Assembly: GCA_030159075.1 (NCBI GenBank)
Contig: BROG01000515.1
Coordinates: forward strand, 124,001 to 188,000
Length of the DNA stretch: 64,000 bases
Origin: Atrina japonica
Lineage: Eukaryota > Mollusca > Bivalvia > Pterioida > Pinnidae
Direction of reading: 5' to 3'
The first letter of the stretch is position 1, and every line of letters starts with the position of its first letter. Below are positions 39,605 to 51,585 of the stretch, piece by piece. The position numbers and the translations under genes were made by a program. Under the pieces are notes generated by a model, which was not told the origin of the DNA, made no database searches, and worked only from the letters and a program-made list of their open reading frames with translations.

Positions 39605-40480
39605 TAATTGCAATCAAGAAAATGGAGATTGTGAAAACCAAAGTCTCAAGGCCAGAGGGATATCATTTCGGTACCAGCGGATTATTGTATACTAAAGTAA
39701 TATTTCGAATGAATAACACCATTTAAAACTTAAACTCTTCAAATGCTAAGATAGTGATCTTATTACTATTATTTGGCAATACATTTAGGTTATGTTTTGG
39801 CCTTGATGATTTCAGTTACCTTTTCGGAGCTCAAAATATTGTTTTTAGCTCAACTGATGAAGTTTTATTGACATACACGATCGTCTTGATAATATGTTTT
39901 GTCGTTTGCTTCTGTAACTTTGGTATTACGTTGTAGCATTTTTATAGTTATTCTACATATTTTTATGTTATAATTGTTTTCGCCCATATTTTTGTCCGCC
40001 ATATTTCCAAAAGATCGCTAGACTAATCTGATTGAAATCACAATGATAACCACACATGCAAGAGTGTATGTGGGGATTTTCATTTTCAAAATGGCTGTGT
40101 TGGACGACAAGGTAGTGAATTTCGATTGACATTTGTTAATTATTGCAACAGTTTCTTGTTCTTTCTACTTCTATTGTCGGAACTGTTTTCGATGCATTTT
40201 TAAAATATGGATCCTTATGGTACTTTATAGAAATATTAATGGTCACGTGCAGATGTAACTTTTGGGAACAATTTGCCTATTCACCAACAAATATATTTAC
40301 AATGGCTATGATATTGTATCTGCAATATGGTATCAATATATTTTTGCTGAATTTCAGTTTCGACATAACCTCCACAAATAAAACAATTGCAACGGGGTTG
40401 TGATAATTTTTGAATGGTTATGGTAACAACAGGACACGCGGGTCTTCAAGCTGTAAGTAGGATAGTGTATTAAATACTTA
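39605..40480. other. Interspersed-repeat remnant, otherwise empty
   Basis: 39660-39960 shares TTTCGGTACCAGC, AGCTCAACTGATGAAG and TAACTTTGGTATTA with the segments at 26.4-26.9 kb. No gene is seen. Confidence 0.5.
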
Positions 40481-40484
40481 TAAA

Positions 40485-40890
40485 TAGTCAGGGCATGGGT
40501 ATTTGTAGGGGAATATACAATATAAAAAGTATCAGATACCAAGGTATAAATCATTAGGATGTCCAGGATATAGGTACAAATCTGGTAAAAATGAAAACAC
40601 GGACCTATTGAAATCAAGAGGTGGAATCAAGTGCGATGGAGGAGTAAGCATCCACTGTCCACCGGTCACACCCGCCATGAGTCCATAGTCAAATCAAAAT
40701 GAAATACGTGAGGAACGAATCCTCGTCATAATTGGTACAGACGTCTCAACAACGCCATCGAACAGGTAACTTAACATTTCATTTAGTGAAAATGTAATCG
40801 CAAACAAGACTATTATACCGACCGTAAAATTTGCGGATCGATGACATCAAACACGGTTTTCGATATTCCTGTGTCAATAAGTGAGCTTTA
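40485..40890 (-). mobile_element. Penelope-like 3' end
   Basis: On the minus strand it runs from ATCGAAAACCGTGTTTGATG (RT end) through the linker past the RT and into the 3' UTR (GTGACCGGTGGACAGTGGAT, CTCCTCCATCGCAC), ending near CCTGGACATCCTAATGATTT. This order matches the copy at 53.0-53.8 kb. Strongly 5'-truncated. Confidence 0.8.
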
Positions 40891-41779
40891 TAGAAGTTAT
40901 TTACAAGAAATGTTTATAATATACATGTCCTGTTTAATTGAATTTGCAAAAATAGTAAAACGTATACATACGCTTGTATCTAGATGTTTAACACTATTCT
41001 GGAAGAAAACATTCTGATATATTTATTGCAACAAACATAAAGGAATAAACATAACTATTATTTACAAATGACCGTTATACATTATAAGTAAATAATAGGC
41101 AATATACATGTATATTTTGACGATCAAGTATTTCCTGTTAGAGTTGCCTTCCTTAAAATGGAGACGTACCAGACATGACATACTCGCTTATTGTGTCTTG
41201 TCATTAAAGTATTTATACAGTAACGGTTCTCTTTTAATGCTTTATGAGTGATTTTAAAAAGTGTTTTGCGTGATCTTTGCTCAGATCTCTTAAAATTGAT
41301 CCAGACATTATTTATGATGATTATTTTTTAAATGTCTTTAAGCTATAAAGATATTTATAGCCTAGAAGAGCCACATCTATGGATTGTCGGAGTTAGGCCT
41401 TGATATCAATCAATGTACATAATTCATTTTCAAATTAAGATCTAGAATCTAGAATGTTCCGTTGTTGATCTTGACAATAAAGTGTAGACACTGTGCAGAG
41501 AAATCAGTGAGATGAAGTGTTTTACACTGTTGAACGAATTTGTTCCACAGAAACTGGTTCTATCGATTGTCAGTTTGTTTATCATGTTTTCAGGTTTTTT
41601 TTATTTACTATGGAAATTACCATCAAGTGATTTTGGCTTTTTAACATATCAACCCCAAACAATTCAAAAAGTGGAGACATAATAATGAGGGCTAATAAAT
41701 ATTGCAATAAGATTAATAATTTTTTGTATAATTGGTATTATTTTCCCCTTTATTTTTACATCTCATAAATAAATATATT

Positions 41780-41960
41780 GACTATGGACTCATGGAGGTT
41801 GTGACCGGTCGACAGTGTATGCTTACTCCTCCATGGCACCTGATTCCACCTCTTGATTTTCAGAGGTCCATTTTTTGTCCATTTTACCAGATTTGTACAT
41901 ATATATCCTGGACATCCGAAAGTTTTATACTTTGGTATGAGATTTTTTTTATATTAGAAG
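41780..41960 (+). mobile_element. Penelope-like 3' UTR piece
   Basis: GTGACCGGTCGACAGTGTAT, CTCCTCCATGGCACCTGATT and CCTGGACATCCGAAAGTTTT match the 3' UTR of the copy at 53.6-53.8 kb. It points away from the minus-strand piece at 40.5-40.9 kb. Confidence 0.8.
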
Positions 41961-42014
41961 AGGATTGATATTGTGATCTGCCATTGAATTTGATTGATAT
42001 AGTTTAGTGCTTTT

Positions 42015-43026
42015 CCGGTGTAATGTACAAAAGTGACCCGCATAGGAAAAACTACCCGGGTCATTATTCTACGTAGAAATCATACCCGGGCACTTGTAGA
42101 AAATTTACCCATACTTGTAAAAAATAACCCGGGTTCCAGGTAAATTTTCTATGGATTTAGGAAAGTGCACAACGAAGGTGATATGAATTATGAGAATGAT
42201 GGCTCAGTGACTGAGATCTTCGATCGATGATCACAACATCTCATCTCCTAGACGTGGGTTTCGCTCGGGGCAATTTAAATTGTCATATGGTTTTTCTCCG
42301 TCTAATGTGAGAAAGTTACCAAAGGTTTAAGTTTAGCGTCTACCTTTAAACCAAAAACCTATCTTTCTACCAGGAAAAAGACAAAAACGACAGAAAAACC
42401 CCTTGACATTTTGGGAGAACAACTGCAATTTCTGCACGTTTGTATATTTTATTGATGTGTTTATCAAAGAAAAAAACAAAATAAAACCAAATCTTTGCAG
42501 ATAAATGACCTTTGAAAATAGTTGTTCATGTTTAACTGTCCATTTAAAAGCTATGTTTTATACATATATGTGTTTTTCTCTGTTTTATTATTTTAAAACC
42601 AATCCGCCCGCAGCCGCTAGACAAAAAAGTTGTAATGACCTAATTTGTTTTGATATTGATTTAATCATGCATACAAAATTTGGAAGACATCTGATAACTT
42701 GGTCATGGAAAGAAAAGAAGTCATTAAGATGTGTACCATGTTTTGGTCCTTTTGGCCTTTGGGGTCCAAGCGGGTCCTCCGTGGTCCAGATCATAGTTAA
42801 GGCTAGCAAATGCATGGTATCCGTGTTGATGTTTCTTTTCCTTTAAAATGTAGGTAGTGGTGACTTTTCTACGGGGGTCACTTTTTCAGGAGACGAATAA
42901 CAAAAATTTTGAAGCAGGTAGCTTTTCTACCGCTACCGGGTAAGATTTCTGTCGTAGAAAAGTGAATCCGGGTAAGATTTCTATCGTAGAAAAGTGACTC
43001 CGGGTCAATGTTTCACGTTACACCGG
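42015..43026. mobile_element. 1-kb element with CCGGTGTAAYGT termini and ACCCGGGT subterminal words (copy 1)
   Basis: The left end CCGGTGTAATGTACAAAAGT GACCCG and the right end (complement CCGGTGTAACGTGAAACATT GACCCG) are inverted repeats. Subterminal zones carry several ACCCGGGT and TTTCTACGATAGAAA-like words. A tRNA-like SINE head lies at 42196-42275. The open frame at 42505-42846 has no recognisable domain. Non-autonomous; superfamily not assigned. Confidence 0.8.
42196..42320 (+). repeat. tRNA-derived SINE inside the 1-kb element
   Basis: ATGGCTCAGTGACTGAGATC resembles an A-box region and GTGGGTTTCGCTCGG stands in the B-box position. It is followed by TTTTTCTCCGTCTAATG, which also follows the tRNA-like head in the copy at 52.6 kb. 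There the B box (GGGTTCGAATCC) is intact, which supports the call. Confidence 0.6.
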
Positions 43027-44005
43027 CTGTCAGAGTTTTACAAGTACGCATGCTCACTGTCAATACGTACAGTTACTCATAGTTGTGATATAGACTATAT
43101 GATGTCAAGTATGTGACTAAATCCGTTAAATTGTCTGAAAAGTATTTACAAAACTTCATTAAATGTAATCGAAAAGAATTGTGAAAAACCATTCCGTAAT
43201 ATTGAATTGTGGATTTTTAAAATCAAAGTTGTGACTGATGAATTTTGGACATATGTTGGTTCGTTTATCTGAATTGTTCAGAATCTGTAGCTACAGATAA
43301 TTTATTAAAAAGTTACACTGTCCGTAAGCAATGGAATACGACAGAATTACGATTCAGAAATACAAGAGGAACTATAGAGGAAATCAAGAAAAAAATCGCG
43401 CCGATTGTCCATATACTCCGATAAGCATGCAGTAAATATCTAAATTCAGTTGGGCTGTAGCTTTGAATTTTGCATCATCTGACTAAAAAAGTTTTTAGTA
43501 AAGCACCAACTCATAGAAAAATTTGGAGACAAGAGGAACTGCATCTACATAGTAAAATGAAAAGGAATTTTCAAAAAATGACAAATATAATATCGTCACA
43601 TTTACGTGATTGTTCGGACTTGTTCACTTCCTCCGTGGTTTCGTACTTCTGCCCAAAGTTAATATTTATATGCCAATTTATATGGTTACGATTATGTACA
43701 GACACAACTCAAATATGCCAGTATGAAATTTTGATTTCTGTTATAAATTTAATGTAGGTCAAACTAAAGAATATATTTTGCATAATAAGTTAATGATTTC
43801 TACTCTTTTCTAGCAAAATTGCTTGTTTTGAAATACCAGAGAACCCCAGTAACATGGCGCTGATCTTTTTTAGTTTAGGAAAAATATGTTAACTACGTTG
43901 AAAATAAGAAAATCAAACATGCCTACTGTTGGTATGTAAATACAACAACAACAACAACTTAATATTGAAGAGAGATTGTATGTCTTTCGTTTTATTGTTT
44001 GATTT
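43027..44005. other. No recognised feature
   Basis: AT-rich. The open frame at 43470-43757 shows no domain, and no splice-compatible context was found. Confidence 0.45.
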
Positions 44006-44655
44006 GCATGAGATGTCAGCGGCTTTAGATGAAGTATTACACTCTATGGACCGACGCCAATGCAGTGTGGAAGATAGAGAACGTTTGACTTATATGAGAT
44101 GTCAGCGACTTTAGATGAAGTATTACACTCTATGGTCTGACGCCACTGCAGTGAGGGAGGATTTAGAACATTTGACTTATATGAGATGTCAGCGACTTTA
44201 GATGAAGTATTACACTATGGTCTGACGCCACTGCAGTGAGGGAGGATTTAGAACAATTGACTTATATGAGATGTCAGCGACTTTAGATGAAGTATCACAC
44301 ACTATGGACTGACGCCAATGCAGTGAGGGAGGATTTAGAACATTTGACTTATATGAGATGTCAGCGACTTTAGATGAAGTATCACACACTATGGACTGAC
44401 GCCAATGCAGTGAGGATTTCTTTTTACTTGCAACGTCTACCGTGGTTTTAATACACGTGACTTTCAGTTCGTATGCCTAACGAACGGCGAAGGAACAGTC
44501 ACTGACGCCACTGCAGTGAGGGAGGATTTAGAACAATTGACTTATATGAGATGTCAGCGACTTTAGATGAAGAATCACACACTATGGACTGACGCCAATG
44601 CAGTGAGGGGAGGATTTAGAACATTTGACTTATATGAGATGTCAGCGACATTTAG
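44005..44655. repeat. Tandem repeat of about 87-90 bp, about 7 units
   Basis: Units contain GATGTCAGCGACTTTAGATG, TGACGCCACTGCAGTGAGGG and AGGATTTAGAACATTTGACT. An unrelated insertion at about 44416-44500 splits the array. The first unit reads MSAALDEVLHSMDRRQCSVE in one frame, but later units carry stops. Confidence 0.9.
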
Positions 44656-44780
44656 ATGAAGACACAACACCTCCAAAACTCAAAACCAACCATAACCCAC
44701 CCCCACACCACACACCCCAAAAACAAAACCACCACACACCACAACACAAACACAACCAACACCACAACAAAATATCACAC
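44656..44780. other. Strand-asymmetric A/C-only stretch
   Basis: For more than 100 bases the plus strand is nearly all A and C (for example ACCCACCCCCACACCACACA) without a fixed period. It interrupts a repeat unit that resumes as ATCACACACTATGACC. It may be a simple-sequence expansion or a read artefact. Confidence 0.8.
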
Positions 44781-44959
44781 ACTATGACCATAAACAACAA
44801 ACTCAAACCGAATAAATTTTTCAGTCTTTTGAAATGACACGTTTTCGTTTTTGCCCCGACACACCCCCACGCCATAAACGCTTCTATATCATAGGATTAA
44901 AACACGGGACCCCCACTCTCTGTCACTAAACCACCGCGAGTAAAAGATTTATTTCCAAG

Positions 44960-45620
44960 ACACAATGTAGTTACGATATCGGGATGATATCGACAACATG
45001 CAATGGAATGTATTAAACAACATGCTGGTTATAAATATCGATGGTTTCGTCGAAATCGTATCGATATAATCTTTCTTTTTATCTTAATATCGACTTATAT
45101 AACTGTTGTCGCTATATCGGCTCAATTTCGACATTTCCTTGTTTATGTCTTAATAACTACTTAGATAGGTGTCGATATCGGCTTGATATCGACACTATCT
45201 ATCTGAAGGACGACGTATATAGCTGACGATATCGGCTCGATATTAACATCATGATTATTAATAACAATGTGTGGTTATACAACTTATGTATATTTTAAGT
45301 GTATTTTGTTGTTATCTTTGTTTTTATGCTTTATATCCAGTGCTGAGTAAACCATACAGTTATCGGTATTAGATGAGGTTTATATCTTATCAGTATGTAG
45401 ATGCTGTAGTTGCTATATTGTATTTACACATACAAACTACCCTAAAATACATATAACATACACATAACCTGTCTAAAACGCTAATACAGTCCAGGGGTGT
45501 AAAATATTGACTTATGCATGCCATACACAAATGTGTCGATATGGTTACGATATCAAAGATGGATTTTAATATAAACTTAAGCTAATGTTGTATCGATACC
45601 GATGTTATCGCATTCACTTT
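44960..45620. repeat. Cluster of GATATCG/TATCGAT words
   Basis: More than ten irregularly spaced words such as CGATATCGGCTCGATAT occur in both orientations. Diverged repeat of unknown origin; no open frame of note. Confidence 0.6.
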
Positions 45621-45823
45621 TTGTCTTGGACATGTATATTAAAACAAATGAAATTAGGGTATGCTGTACTGGATATTTTTGTGAAGTTTTATAATGAAGT
45701 ACAGATTTACGAAAATGTCAAGTATATGGGATAGATAAGTGACCCTCGGTTTCATATTGGAGTCGTTTCTATGGATAATGTCACCACTAAGTTATAATGT
45801 ATCACACGTAAATTAAAGGGGCA

Positions 45824-46175
45824 TTAGCTGTGTTTACCAAAAAATTATTTCGATTTTTTCTACTTTTACTACTTGTTCTTGACGTATGTTAACAAATAAG
45901 AGCTATACACAGATATAAACAATCTTATATTACTATATATTTTGTCACAATAAGGCCAGGTCCAGTGTCGCATTCATATACAAATAGTAAGGTTGAGTTT
46001 ATCAATTCAAAGTGAAAATTGTGCCAAACCTGTGTTTTCAAGCAATTTTGACAAAATATACAGAAATTTAAGATTTTTTTTATGCCTGCGTATATCTCTT
46101 CTTTTCGTTTTTGTATATCAATTAAAGTAGTAAAACAGGGGAAAAAATAGAAAAACTACAGCTAGTGCCCCTTTA
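45824..46175. mobile_element. MITE, 352 bp, TA-flanked
   Basis: Inverted ends TAAAGGGGCATTAGCTGT (left) and ACAGCTAGTGCCCCTTTA (right). Both begin or end with TA, the target preferred by Tc1/mariner-type elements. Non-coding. Confidence 0.8.
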
Positions 46176-46377
46176 GACTCTCACGTGCTCACCAACTGAA
46201 ACCAAAAAGATTACATAGTATTAGGCAACTGAGTGTATTGTAAATGTAGCGGGTATGCGGTTTGAGCTTTCTCGGATAATGAAGAAAAGTAAATTTATAT
46301 TTGCAAAGGCGGAACTGTAATTATTAAACGGGATAAATTTTCAAGATGTATTATTTTTAACATGTTTAATTGTCCAT

Positions 46378-46800
46378 ATTTAAGAAGTAATATCCCGCTG
46401 CATATGGTGTTTATATCTCACAGATGATCTGATATGCCAGGGCGCGTTCAACATATGAACATTTCATGAACACACACAGAGACAAGCTACTTACTGATAA
46501 GTTGTCACGGGAATATCAGGAATCACCTTTAATGTCAACATTGCGCAAAGTTTACGGTCGGCAAAAGAACTCGTTTGCAATTTCATGAAGTCACATTGCC
46601 TGTTCTATTGTGGTTGTTGAATCGTCCTTGCCGAGTATAACAAGGATTTATTTCTCGATTATTTCATTTGAATTTAACTCTGTACTTGACGCGTGAGACC
46701 GGTCAAGAGCAAATGCCTACTCATCCATGGCGCCTGATCCCATCTCCGGATTTTCAAATTGGTTCGTGTGTGTCCAATTTACACCTTATTTGTATATTGT
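46378..46800 (+). mobile_element. Penelope-like 3' fragment
   Basis: It begins in the RT end (AGTAATATCCCGCTGCATAT), runs through CCAGGGCGCGTTCAACATAT (RYARACSTYE-type region) and TTTACGGTCGGCAAAAG, then the linker and 3' UTR (GACCGGTCAAGAGCAAATGC, CATGGCGCCTGATCCCATCT). 5'-truncated and frameshifted. Confidence 0.8.
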
Positions 46801-47466
46801 CTCACGAACCTTCTTTTCTTACTATTTTGGTGTTTATGATTTTTATATCGGAGTGTATTCTTGAAAAAATAATTTTGTGTCTAAAACATGTACAGAACAT
46901 TTACTAGCATTTTCAAAGTAAAATTATGTTGTAAGTTATAGTAATGTTTCAAAAATAAAAGTCCTTGGCAAACTTCCAATCGGAAAACCTATATGCACCG
47001 TGTAAAAAAAAATTGCCACTAACAGTATAGAATGTATTGAAAAATATATATTTATATATTTAGCTTTGTTTTTAAGTCAACCAAAAAAAAAATCTCTCTT
47101 AGCCTTGGTCATCGTGAACCATGGCACTAATTACCAGACGCCATACCAATAGGGTTAGTTCGTATTACGCATGCGCTTATATACGTCACTAACATAAATA
47201 TGTAGGCCTATATCAAGTGCAAGACTAACGACCTCTTTGCATATGCTAGTGTATTTGCATGTACATTTGTGAACATCGCTTAAGGTTAGATGTAAAATTA
47301 CACTTAATTTCTTTGTAAATAAGGCCTTGTTATTTTGGGCCTTTTATTTTGATTACGTAAGCGTCTTGTTGACGTCTGCTTACCACCATATTATCCTAGA
47401 ATTTATATACTAACTTCTCACAAAGTTGAGGTTTTTGACTGGTGTGAAAAATTTTAAACAAATAAA
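46801..47466. other. No recognised feature
   Basis: AT-rich intergenic DNA. Confidence 0.5.
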
Positions 47467-48263
47467 CTGGGCCCAGGGCCATAAAAGTATTCCCAGACAA
47501 ATTTTTACTCAACTTCAAGATTTTACTTAAATCTTGAGAATTTTCTCAACTCAAGTAAAGTTGTGGACCATAAAGGAATTCTTAGACAAATTTCTTTCTG
47601 AAATGATAAAATACTTAAGTACGGTATGTAGCTGACTTAAGTAATTCTTAAATGGCGAAAATGGCTGCCCCCTGTGTTCGCCTCTGGATAAATAAACACA
47701 AATGCCGTTTTCATTGTCGCTCTAGAGTATTTCGGGAAAAAATTAACCCTTTAGCTTTCGAAAACAACGTGTTATATCTGTTTACATTAACAATAGGGAC
47801 GGTGTAAATTTAGTCCGGTACATGTGCCCCAGTGTATGTTCCGAGTCATTTATCTTATCTTATGTACGTATAGTAATTTACTTGTATCTTTAATATCGTT
47901 TATTATAAACATTATACATATGATATGTATAAATTACTGACTTCGGTCATGTATTGGCATTTTACATGACTTTTTAAATGGTTTTAAAAATGTATATATC
48001 TATTCCCCTTTTTATGCCACAAAACATGCTGCCTACTTGATTTTAAGGTGTTTTATACCTCTTGGTTATTAAATAATTAATCATAGATTATGGTGAGAAT
48101 TGAATTGAGATTTACACTGCACCTTGACAACCTTATCTCAGTTGAGAAAATTCTAGAGTCGTTTTATGGTCCGCGAGTTTTCACTTTTTACTCAGATGAG
48201 TAAATTCGTAACTTTTGAGAATCAAATTTGTCTCAGAATTTTCCTTGTTTATGGTCTCGGGTC
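47467..48263. mobile_element. About 800-bp element with long imperfect inverted ends
   Basis: The left arm has GGGCCATAAAAGTATTCCCA, GACAAATTTTTACTCAAC and GTGGACCATAAAGGAATTC. The right arm, complemented, has GAGACCATAAACAAGGAAAA, GAGACAAATTTGATTCTCA and GCGGACCATAAAACGACTC. Arms are over 110 bases. The middle is non-coding. Confidence 0.65.
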
Positions 48264-48458
48264 AAGCTACACAAATGTCTAAAGGATCTTTCTCAGTGAT
48301 TTAATTGTTTGTATTGCTTAATGTTGATGTAATTATATTTATCTAATCAATGGAATACCAACACACAAGCCAACACGACATATTAATTCAAACTTAAAAA
48401 TCATGAGTTATGCATCCGAGACGTTTAATTGTGAGAAGACAAAGTTGTTTTCGTAAGA

Positions 48459-48464
48459 TTTATT
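48459..48464 (-). terminator. Polyadenylation signal of the acyl-CoA synthetase gene
   Basis: AATAAA on the minus strand about 210 bases after the stop codon; further overlapping signals lie just downstream. Confidence 0.6.
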
Positions 48465-48672
48465 TATTTTATTAATAAATTGTAATAAGCATAATGACTA
48501 CACAATAATTAAAAATTCAAAAATAAGATTAAGCATATACTTATATATACATTTCATGAATAAGATGATATGTGATAAATAATATTCGATTAATAAGATA
48601 TTTCATTCTGTACAATTTAAAACGTTGAGTAGAGAAGACGAACAAACTCCAGTCACTATCGACTGCGTATGA

Positions 48673-50343
48673 CTATGCCTCGGGTGTTCTAAAAAGCAAC
48701 AGTTCGGCTTGTTTCTTTATGCTCTGTCTGTCTGGTTTACCGTTAGAAAGCATGGATAATTCATCAAATCTAAGATAATACTTCGGCTTGTTAACAGTTC
48801 CGTCCATTGTAAAGATGTTCAACATTTTTTTAGAACAGTACTGGTCAACCTCTTCTGGATAAATTTCACAATCCTCCATTGACACAAAGCAGGCGCAAAC
48901 TTCCTGGAGTAATAGTTTGTCTGGCACTGGTACGACGATGACATTTTTTATGCCCTGCATTTGTGAAATCTGATATTCAACGAGTTCCGGAGAAATTTTT
49001 TCCTCACCTCGAGATATCCTAAAACTGAGACGCCCTCTTACCGTCAATTGTCCATTGTTAGATATAAATCCCACATCCCCCGTTTTGAACCATCCGGATC
49101 TGGTATAAGCTTGGTCGGTTGCTTTTATATTGGCCACATATTTTCGTGAGTTAAAACTACTTCTAACATGGATTTCCCCATTTTGTCCACGCTCTAGGGT
49201 TTTTCCGTCCTCGTCTGTAATCTTGATCTCTGTTCCTGGTAGAGGATTTCCTACACATCCTGTCGGACATGTATCGCCTTTTCTTATAAACCCAGTCGAT
49301 GATATGTACATTGTTTCTGTCGCACCGTATGGGACAACTATACTCTCAGTCATCCATGATGTTGATTGTATCAAATTATCAGTGATTTGCTGCCCTGACA
49401 ACACCAATCCTTTCAGCAGAAATTCACCTTGTATTGTTGTTTGAGATGATGTCAAATCAGATAGTATACATGGCATCAACAACGCAAACTCACATTGCTC
49501 TTTACGGATTATTTCCCAGATTGTTTTAGCAAACTCCTTTTTTAATCCCAAATCGGAGTCCACGAAAACGCGAGTATGGCTCATGGGTAGTGTAAACAAT
49601 GGAGACCCACCCGCCCAATCGAAGGGCCTATCATTGTAGAACACATTTACAGTTTTGTCCTTAGCGATCACGTGACGAAGACATTGATTTATAACATTAA
49701 AATGGGTGTGTTCTATTAGTTTTGGTTTACCGGTACTCCCAGAAGAAGAAAACATTACGATAGGTTCTTCAGGGTCTAATGGCGGAAGTAATGCGTGGTT
49801 ACATTGGGAAGTAGATTCCATATCTATAGAAGGAAGACGAGCGAAGTTTTCAACAGATCCAAGAAAAAATATTTCAGAACATCTAGTCATTTTGTGTGAA
49901 GCAATATGTTCCAAAAGTTGGTCAAGAAATGGATTTAGCGATTGCTCTTCACGCTGGTCGACTAGAAAATATTTTGATTTTGTTTTCGACAGAAGTTCCA
50001 GGATATCGCTCGTATTTTTCAGCGATGTACTGATATGTAGCACGATACCGCCCGACATTATTATTCCAAATTCTCCAATTAGCCTATTGATAGTGTTCGG
50101 ACCCATCAACGCTACTGTGTCACCCTTTCTCACCCCTCTGGTTATTAAATATTCAGCCATTTTTACCGATTTTTCGTGCAGAGCCTTGTACGTAATGGAC
50201 TCTCTGGATTTATCTGGTTTATAATGGACGAAGGCCTCTGTGTTTGGCATCAGTTGGCTTCTGGCAGAGATTATGTCGGGGATGGTGCAATGTATGAATG
50301 GTTTGGACATGACGCCGCACGTGTAGCTCAGTTGTTTGTACAT
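48673..50343 (-). CDS. Acyl-CoA synthetase / AMP-binding (ANL superfamily) protein, 556 aa
   Basis: It is expected to activate a carboxylic acid with ATP to an acyl-adenylate, then transfer it to CoA. Motifs: phosphate-binding loop FSSSGSTGKPK (aa 198-208), YGATET (339-344), GWFKTGD (417-423), the hinge and core region VRGRLSFRISRGEEKISPE (435-453) and the C-terminal lysine motif NGKPDR (534-539). Length fits medium-chain or 4-coumarate-ligase-like members; substrate cannot be told. The hinge has LSFR instead of the commoner K-D-x-I-K pattern. The whole coding part lies in one exon. The frame remains open upstream to a TTTACAG acceptor at 50371-50372, so an upstream exon may add residues; Met1 or Met12 (MSKPFIH) are other possible starts. 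No targeting peptide is obvious. The open frame on the plus strand is a shadow. Confidence 0.9.
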   Translation of the reverse strand: MYKQLSYTCGVMSKPFIHCTIPDIISARSQLMPNTEAFVHYKPDKSRESITYKALHEKSVKMAEYLITRGVRKGDTVALMGPNTINRLIGEFGIIMSGGIVLHISTSLKNTSDILELLSKTKSKYFLVDQREEQSLNPFLDQLLEHIASHKMTRCSEIFFLGSVENFARLPSIDMESTSQCNHALLPPLDPEEPIVMFSSSGSTGKPKLIEHTHFNVINQCLRHVIAKDKTVNVFYNDRPFDWAGGSPLFTLPMSHTRVFVDSDLGLKKEFAKTIWEIIRKEQCEFALLMPCILSDLTSSQTTIQGEFLLKGLVLSGQQITDNLIQSTSWMTESIVVPYGATETMYISSTGFIRKGDTCPTGCVGNPLPGTEIKITDEDGKTLERGQNGEIHVRSSFNSRKYVANIKATDQAYTRSGWFKTGDVGFISNNGQLTVRGRLSFRISRGEEKISPELVEYQISQMQGIKNVIVVPVPDKLLLQEVCACFVSMEDCEIYPEEVDQYCSKKMLNIFTMDGTVNKPKYYLRFDELSMLSNGKPDRQSIKKQAELLLFRTPEA

Positions 50344-50370
50344 TATGATAGCTAAAAAGGTCCTTGATAT

Positions 50371-50386
50371 CTGTAAATATGATAAC
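50371..50386 (-). promoter_or_regulatory. Probable 3' splice site before the acyl-CoA synthetase exon
   Basis: ATCATATTTACAG on the minus strand, 27 bases before the first ATG and in frame with it. It implies a 5' UTR intron or an unseen first coding exon. Confidence 0.5.
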
Positions 50387-50430
50387 AGAAATGAAATAAT
50401 TGAAATAATTGTTCATTAATTGAATTCGTT

Positions 50431-50452
50431 CACACACACACACACACACACA
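50431..50452. repeat. (CA)n microsatellite
   Basis: About eleven CA units, upstream of the acyl-CoA synthetase gene. Confidence 0.9.
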
Positions 50453-50714
50453 ACATTTCATTGGATGAAAATGTTAGATTAAATCTGTACAACCTACTTA
50501 GCTATCACGCAAGGAATTACGTCGGCCGTGCAGCTGTTCAATATATCATTGTGCTTCATATTCAATTGTTTTTGTGTTGTTTTTCTTAAATATTATTATC
50601 AAATTTTAAAACTGAAATGAAAGGTTTGTTAATTTTTGCTTTTTATTAAATCATAAAGATTATCGCTTCGCGAAAAACAAAATGTACTCTGCCTGTTTGT
50701 TTACAACCGAACAG

Positions 50715-50751
<37 letters not shown>
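50715..50751. repeat. (TAA)n microsatellite
   Basis: About twelve uninterrupted TAA/AAT units. Confidence 0.95.
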
Positions 50752-50752
<1 letters not shown>

Positions 50753-51585
50753 TAAAACTGCCAAAACAAATTGTATAACAAACATATTCTACACCTCTTT
50801 GCTAAAAGTATTTTACCTGGATGTTTTCCTTTCAAATGTTGATACGAATTTTCAAACTCCACTACTTGTAAATGCAAACAAATCACCACTGATCATCAGT
50901 ATAGCAAGATTTAAAATGAAAATATATAATCTTGTTAACGTTTATATAAACAAAATGACGTCATTTAAAAAAGAATTTATTTCATTCACTCTATCTTTGA
51001 CGCTGCGTGGCAGGTAGTAAAGAAATGTATCGACAAATCCACTGATGAGGAACGGATTTTCACATTAGAAATGAACTTGCTTTGGTCTAAAATTTAACTT
51101 TCCCATCGACAAGTCACTTTTACAACAATATCACCTATAAAATCGTGTTTATATACAACATCAATAAGACGTGAGTACTAATATCTAAACGTTGTAAATT
51201 TGTTCCAAATAATTTCATGTTTTGTATCATGTCTAAAAGAAATATAGCATATAAAATATCTAGAAAAAGTAAGTCGGCTTAAGGTATTGCAAGAAGCGAA
51301 GTTTTTATTAGAATTGTGCGCCATGATGCATTGCCACAAAATGCAATAAAGGCTTAAACACAGTTTACACAAATTCCATTGCTGAGCATGCATTATCTAA
51401 ACTATACAGTATATTAAAGTGTATCAGTGAAAACAGTATTGCACTTAAATAATCTACGGAATTCGTATCTTTCTGTCATAGATCAAGTTTGGTATTGTTT
51501 CAAAATTATATCAATGGAATGCTCCTCTCTGTTGTTTAAGACCAGTATAATATCATAAGTAGGGATGAAAGGCTTTTGGAACAGT
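50752..51585. other. No recognised feature
   Basis: AT-rich. May contain upstream exons of the acyl-CoA synthetase gene, none identified. Confidence 0.45.

Noticed and set aside
42505..42846. 113-codon frame inside the GC-ended element as a transposase
   Set aside because: No DDE or other domain, and the equivalent segment in the second copy is not open.
49130..50224. Plus-strand open frames at the acyl-CoA synthetase
   Set aside because: Antisense shadows of a clear minus-strand gene with all ANL motifs.
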